From the NCBI GenBank assembly GCA_019090295.1, contig JAHRWG010000362.1, positions 1 through 6,356 of the forward strand: a DNA stretch of 6,356 bases. The letters run 5' to 3'. Shown here one piece after another: positions 4,576 through 6,356 of the stretch. The DNA is from Cycloclasticus sp. (GTDB lineage Bacteria; Pseudomonadota; Gammaproteobacteria; Methylococcales; Cycloclasticaceae). The notes below the pieces were generated by a model that was not told where the DNA came from, searched no databases, and saw only the letters and a program-made list of their open reading frames with translations. The position numbers and the translations under genes are program-made. Within the stretch, counting starts at the first letter, position 1. Each line of letters begins with the position of its first letter.

Positions 4576-4596
4576 TATTCCGTTACTAACGGAATA
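4576..4596. promoter_or_regulatory. 21-bp inverted repeat, probable operator
   Basis: The arms TATTCCGTTA and TAACGGAATA (10 bp, perfect) flank a single central C. It is more GC-rich than its surroundings and lies between two rightward promoters (4523-4552 and 4615-4643), so a dimer bound here could block the first and influence the second. No U-tract follows, so it is not a terminator. Confidence 0.55.
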
Positions 4597-4614
4597 TAGT
4601 ACTACAGAAAACTG

Positions 4615-4643
4615 TTTACAATTACAAATATTGGTGTTACTAT
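4615..4643 (+). promoter_or_regulatory. Rightward promoter for 4672-4854
   Basis: TTTACA (4615-4620), a 17-base spacer and TACTAT (4638-4643). Transcription from near 4650 leaves a short leader with the AAGGAG at 4660-4665. An in-frame ATG at 4642-4644 falls inside this -10, which argues against using it as the start of the gene. The spacer holds AATTACAAAT (4620-4629), the half-site of the palindrome at 1158-1177. Confidence 0.6.
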
Positions 4644-4671
4644 GTGTGTTTTATCCATTAAGGAGAATGAA

Positions 4672-4854
4672 ATGAGCTTACTTGTGTGGCAGTACTGTTG
4701 TTTGGTGTCAGGATTTATTATTGGCTGGATAGGGATTGATTTGTTTGTAGCGGTTGTTGTTGATGAAGGCACTCCCGGACACTACAGGGTAGGGTGTGGG
4801 TTTGTAGGAGCTGTTGTAGCCTACACTATTGTTGTGAAGATGGGAATTATTTAG
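4672..4854 (+). CDS. Small double-span membrane protein, 60 aa
   Basis: I do not recognise the family. Residues about 3-30 form one long hydrophobic stretch (LLVWQYCCLVSGFIIGW, then IGIDLFVAVVV). A short polar loop DEGTPGHYR (31-39) follows, then a second span at about 41-60 (GCGFVGAVVAYTIVVKMGI). This predicts a hairpin in the inner membrane with no large soluble part. The start is the ATG at 4672-4674, 6 bases after AAGGAG (4660-4665). The in-frame ATG at 4642 has no ribosome site and lies in a promoter -10. It is the first rightward gene, mirroring the leftward membrane protein at 2093-2440. Early small phage membrane proteins often alter host envelope functions, but here that is only a guess. 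Confidence 0.8.
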   Translation: MSLLVWQYCCLVSGFIIGWIGIDLFVAVVVDEGTPGHYRVGCGFVGAVVAYTIVVKMGII

Positions 4855-4856
4855 GC

Positions 4857-4885
4857 TTGACATAAGCCTTAAGCGAAGGTATACT
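4857..4885 (+). promoter_or_regulatory. Strong rightward sigma70-type promoter for 4913 onward
   Basis: TTGACA (4857-4862), a 17-base spacer and TATACT (4880-4885), starting 2 bases after the stop codon at 4852-4854. The start would be near 4892, giving a short leader with AAGGAG at 4901-4906. The -35 sits inside a small inverted repeat (AGGCTT 4853-4858, AAGCCT 4864-4869). The spacer contains CTTAAGCGAA, one mismatch from the CTCAAGCGAA repeat. Confidence 0.8.
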
Positions 4886-4912
4886 CCCCTCAAAATCACT
4901 AAGGAGAAGATT

Positions 4913-5212
4913 ATGTTACCAAACAGAGACAGACGCTATGAAGACCATCTTCGCTATGATCAGGAACAAGTAGCTAATGAGTGGAGGCTGTGGGAGTGGG
5001 ATAATGGAGGGAGGGAAGAGGCTATTGACCGCAGGCTTACAGAAATGTGGGAGGATAATGATTTCTTAATAGAGGTGTTGTCTTCTGATGATAATCTCAA
5101 TACACTGAGGGTGTATATGGGATTAATACCACAACTAAAAGGCTTTATGGTAGGAATTCTTGAGGAAATGGCTACCTTAGCAATCAAAGAAATTGATGGG
5201 AAGGAGGGGTGA
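4913..5212 (+). CDS. Hypothetical charged phage protein, 99 aa
   Basis: I do not recognise this protein. The first half is very rich in charged and aromatic residues (RRYEDHLRYDQEQ at about 7-19 and WRLWEWDNGGREE at about 24-36), with an acidic stretch in the middle (EMWEDNDFLIEVLSSDD). The second half is a more hydrophobic helical region (LIPQLKGFMVGILEEMATLAI, about 71-91). No membrane span or metal motif is evident. The ATG follows AAGGAG (4901-4906) by 6 bases and a near-consensus promoter lies directly upstream, so the gene is well supported. The following gene lies in the same reading frame after the TGA at 5210-5212, but nothing in the sequence suggests read-through. Confidence 0.83.
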   Translation: MLPNRDRRYEDHLRYDQEQVANEWRLWEWDNGGREEAIDRRLTEMWEDNDFLIEVLSSDDNLNTLRVYMGLIPQLKGFMVGILEEMATLAIKEIDGKEG

Positions 5213-5223
5213 GGTATTACGAG

Positions 5224-5229
5224 AAGGAG
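5224..5229 (+). promoter_or_regulatory. Ribosome site pointing to an ATT start at 5237
   Basis: AAGGAG here, in a longer purine run (5221-5233), is followed after 7 bases by an in-frame ATT (5237-5239) and has no in-frame ATG, GTG or TTG at usable distance. The arrangement copies AAGGAGAAGATT-ATG of the 4913 gene. A TTG at 5238 is out of frame and meets TAA after two more codons. Confidence 0.55.
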
Positions 5230-5236
5230 AAGGATT

Positions 5237-5605
5237 ATTGTATCACTAATTGATAGTGAACGGTTTCACCATGAAGGTTGTTGCATGTATTTCGATGAAG
5301 CAAGCAAGACGTTTAACGTTGATGAATTAGGATTTAAGCCTGAGACAATTGATGGCATCTGGAGCCTGATGCCCAATTGGCAAGTAGAAGTAGACTGGAA
5401 AGCAGAGCTTAGCCCTGAGAATCCCCGGTGGTGCAAGGTTTGGGATGGGGATATTGAAGCATTTTTATACGCCAAAATCAGTACTTACAATAAGGGGGTA
5501 GAGTACCCATTTATTAAATTAGCTATGCTAGGCGGTATATGGAAATTCGCAACCCCAGTCAGCGATGCCCTAGCCGCCCTGCTAGATGCTGAAGTAAATA
5601 ACTAA
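5237..5605 (+). CDS. Paralogue of the C-terminal part of the 1401-2069 protein, about 122 aa
   Basis: The protein shares three collinear blocks with the leftward 222-residue protein. Numbered from the ATT start, they are E-R-F-H-H...FDEASK (8-24), WKAELSPENPRWCKVWDG (54-71) and GIWKFATPVSDALAALLD (100-117). Start choice: the first ATG is at 5285-5287, with a fair GAAGG 7 bases upstream, and would give 106 residues. The first homology block, however, begins upstream of it, and an AAGGAG site points to an ATT at 5237. I therefore favour ATT as an unusual start; the alternatives are ATG 5285 or a start codon lost by mutation. The protein looks soluble, with paired cysteines (15-16) just before that ATG. 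It sits between two small genes in the rightward operon. Function is unknown. Confidence 0.8.
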   Translation: MVSLIDSERFHHEGCCMYFDEASKTFNVDELGFKPETIDGIWSLMPNWQVEVDWKAELSPENPRWCKVWDGDIEAFLYAKISTYNKGVEYPFIKLAMLGGIWKFATPVSDALAALLDAEVNN

Positions 5606-5626
5606 CTGGAAACAGGAGCCTTTAAT

Positions 5627-5830
5627 ATGAGCAAATATTTAGAGCAGCTAAAGAAGTTTAGTGGTAATGACAAGCTAATACACGCGACTCCACAATTTAA
5701 AAGAGCAATTGACTACATACAGAAGCTAGAAGACCGTCTGTGGGACATCTGGTATGAAGAAGCTCTTAGGTGGGGAGCAGTACCAGAAGATGCTAAGGCT
5801 TACGCAACCAACAGACTGGAGGTAGTATAA
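5627..5830 (+). CDS. Hypothetical phage protein, 67 aa
   Basis: I do not recognise this protein. It is a small, mostly helical, soluble-looking protein. It has a basic N-terminus (KYLEQLKKF), a middle amphipathic helix (FKRAIDYIQKLEDRLWDIWYEEALRW, about 24-49, two halves) and a short tail. The ATG has CAGGAG (5613-5618) 8 bases upstream. Its TAA (5828-5830) shares one base with the ATG of the next gene, so the pair is probably translationally coupled. It sits 21 bases behind the paralogue gene, in the same rightward operon from the 4857-4885 promoter. Confidence 0.82.
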   Translation: MSKYLEQLKKFSGNDKLIHATPQFKRAIDYIQKLEDRLWDIWYEEALRWGAVPEDAKAYATNRLEVV

Positions 5831-6006
5831 TGAAAGACCCTTACAACCAATATTACCCAAAGCAAAGAACGGGAAATGAATGTAAATTAACTAAATGTGA
5901 TAGGCATATAGATTACGTTGAGTGGAAGATGGGTAATCGCAACGTAATCTTTTGTATGGAGTGCAAACACGCGCATATTTCTCAGTATAAGAAAATTCAG
6001 GATTAA
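5830..6006 (+). CDS. Small zinc-finger-like protein, 58 aa
   Basis: This short ORF has GGAGG (5818-5822) 7 bases before its ATG and overlaps the preceding stop by one base. Cysteine and histidine placement suggests a metal site: C18-x4-C23-x2-H26 near the middle, then C42-x2-C45-x-H47-x-H49 near the end. The two halves are separated by a segment (about 27-41) that could form the strands of a zinc ribbon. The tail is basic. It lies one base before the primase-helicase gene, which appears to lack its usual N-terminal zinc-binding domain. It may supply that function in trans, or be an unrelated small DNA- or RNA-binding protein. The zinc site is inferred from spacing alone; CX4C on one side is less usual than CX2C. 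Confidence 0.75.
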   Translation: MKDPYNQYYPKQRTGNECKLTKCDRHIDYVEWKMGNRNVIFCMECKHAHISQYKKIQD

Positions 6007-6007
6007 C

Positions 6008-6356
6008 ATGAGCTGGCATAACAAGGAGAAGACTTTGGTAGCTAAGAAGAGCAAGACTTTCAAAGAACAAACTGTGGAGGATGTAAATGATCTCCCTCTC
6101 TTAGAAGGCATTCCTGAAAGGGGCCTCACTAAGGCTACATGCCACCACTTCGGCTTACGAAGAGAAGTGGATGGAGTAGGGCTAGCTATTGCTCATTATT
6201 TCCCTGTATACTACAAAGGAAACCTCACTGGATACGCTAAGAGGACTCTAGGCATCCCTAAGAGCAGAGCTTGGAGTGTTGTAGGGATTGTCACTCCTGA
6301 GTGTGAATTTCTTGGCATGAATGAAGCTAAGAAGGATGGCACTCGCACTCTCCTGA
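6008..6356 (+). CDS. T7 gp4-like DNA primase-helicase, N-terminal part (cut by window end)
   Basis: In T7 the gp4 protein makes RNA primers and unwinds the replication fork as a hexamer. Here ERGLTKATCHHFGL (residues 37-50) and VDGVGLAIAHYFPVYYKGN (54-72), then GYAKRTL, align by eye with the start of the T7 gp4 primase core (ARGISKETCQKAGY, VDGVMYQVADYRDQNGN, SQKVRD). The final FLGMNEAKKDGTRTLL lies where T7 has the strand leading into the TOPRIM glutamate, so TOPRIM and the helicase domain lie beyond the window. No CX2C zinc-binding domain precedes the core, so the protein resembles the short gp4B form. The ATG at 6008 has AGGA 5 bases upstream; a TTG at 6035 has a better site and may be the true start. 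It is the last visible gene of the rightward operon and marks the switch to replication genes. Confidence 0.85.
   Translation, partial: MSWHNKEKTLVAKKSKTFKEQTVEDVNDLPLLEGIPERGLTKATCHHFGLRREVDGVGLAIAHYFPVYYKGNLTGYAKRTLGIPKSRAWSVVGIVTPECEFLGMNEAKKDGTRTLL
6023..6028 (+). promoter_or_regulatory. Ribosome site favouring a TTG start at 6035
   Basis: AAGGAG here is 6 bases before an in-frame TTG (6035-6037). The stretch AAGGAGAAGACT-TTG closely matches AAGGAGAAGATT-ATG of the 4913 gene. The ATG at 6008 has only AGGA at 5 bases. Either or both may be used; the choice changes the N-terminus by 9 residues and does not affect the primase core. Confidence 0.45.

Larger units (their letters stand above)
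4239..4671. promoter_or_regulatory. AT-rich divergent control region
   Basis: This gene-free stretch separates the leftward and rightward arms. It is far more AT-rich than its flanks and contains promoters facing both ways, a 21-bp inverted repeat (4576-4596), a 12-bp palindrome CTTTATATAAAG (4272-4283) and a recurring ACTTAA motif (4304-4309, 4338-4343, 4359-4364, 4456-4461, and inverted at 4485-4490). Such a region could also hold a replication origin, given its high AT content and the primase gene downstream, but no defined origin motif is seen. Confidence 0.6.

Noticed and set aside
4708..4899. Leftward ORF of 63 residues
   Set aside because: Antisense to the 4672-4854 membrane protein and over the 4857-4885 promoter; low-complexity composition.
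4960..5187. Leftward ORF of 75 residues
   Set aside because: Serine-rich antisense shadow of the 4913-5212 gene.
5266..5475. Leftward ORF of 69 residues
   Set aside because: Antisense to the paralogue gene, whose frame is supported by homology.
4913..5605. Stop-codon read-through joining the 4913 gene to the in-frame 5237 gene
   Set aside because: The TGA is followed by its own strong ribosome site and the upstream part has no resemblance to the N-terminal half of the 1401-2069 paralogue.
5887..6129. Leftward ORF of 80 residues
   Set aside because: Antisense to the zinc-finger gene and the primase-helicase, which has recognisable motifs.
1..6356. tRNA genes, CRISPR arrays, insertion sequences
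   Set aside because: No cloverleaf, no regularly spaced repeat-spacer array and no transposase or terminal inverted repeats were seen.

Overview
The window looks like the early region of a tailed double-stranded DNA phage. The genes are small, tightly packed and mostly unrecognisable. The DNA is AT-rich, almost every gene has a strong AGGAG-type ribosome site, and the promoters match the consensus of a bacterial housekeeping sigma factor. The right edge enters a T7 gp4-like primase-helicase. The host is probably a Gram-negative bacterium, but nothing in the sequence fixes its identity.

Layout: a very AT-rich divergent control region (about 4239-4671) separates two arms. The left arm is transcribed leftward. 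Its first block is an HD hydrolase of the RelA/SpoT/MESH1 type (3717-4238), a phage 'GRPV-THE' family protein (3527-3724) and a 25-residue stub of another phage family (3453-3530), all overlapping. A TTGACA-17-TAATAT promoter at 3365-3393 then starts a block of three tiny genes (3179-3331, 2919-3176, 2691-2909). A 250-base regulatory gap follows, then a small membrane protein (2093-2440) and a 222-residue protein (1401-2069). That block ends at a good terminator (1269-1304). A further consensus promoter (1124-1152) drives a conserved phage protein (479-1090) and a 99-residue protein (110-409), which end at a second terminator (25-43).

The right arm is transcribed rightward. It holds a 60-residue membrane protein (4672-4854), a 99-residue acidic protein (4913-5212), a protein that shares a domain with the leftward 222-residue protein (5237-5605), a 67-residue protein (5627-5830), a zinc-finger-like 58-residue protein (5830-6006) and the start of the primase-helicase (6008 onward, cut by the window).

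The most notable points are: (1) a paralogous domain on opposite strands in the two arms, whose homology runs upstream of the only ATG of the right copy and points to an ATT start; (2) paired CTCAAGCG repeats placed identically between a stop codon and a terminator at two loci; (3) a bidirectional promoter in which leftward and rightward -10 elements share the same bases; (4) a primase that appears to begin after its zinc-binding domain, directly behind a separate small zinc-finger gene; (5) a phage-encoded HD-only alarmone-hydrolase-like protein. Functional roles are inferences from families and context; most of the small genes have no recognisable function.
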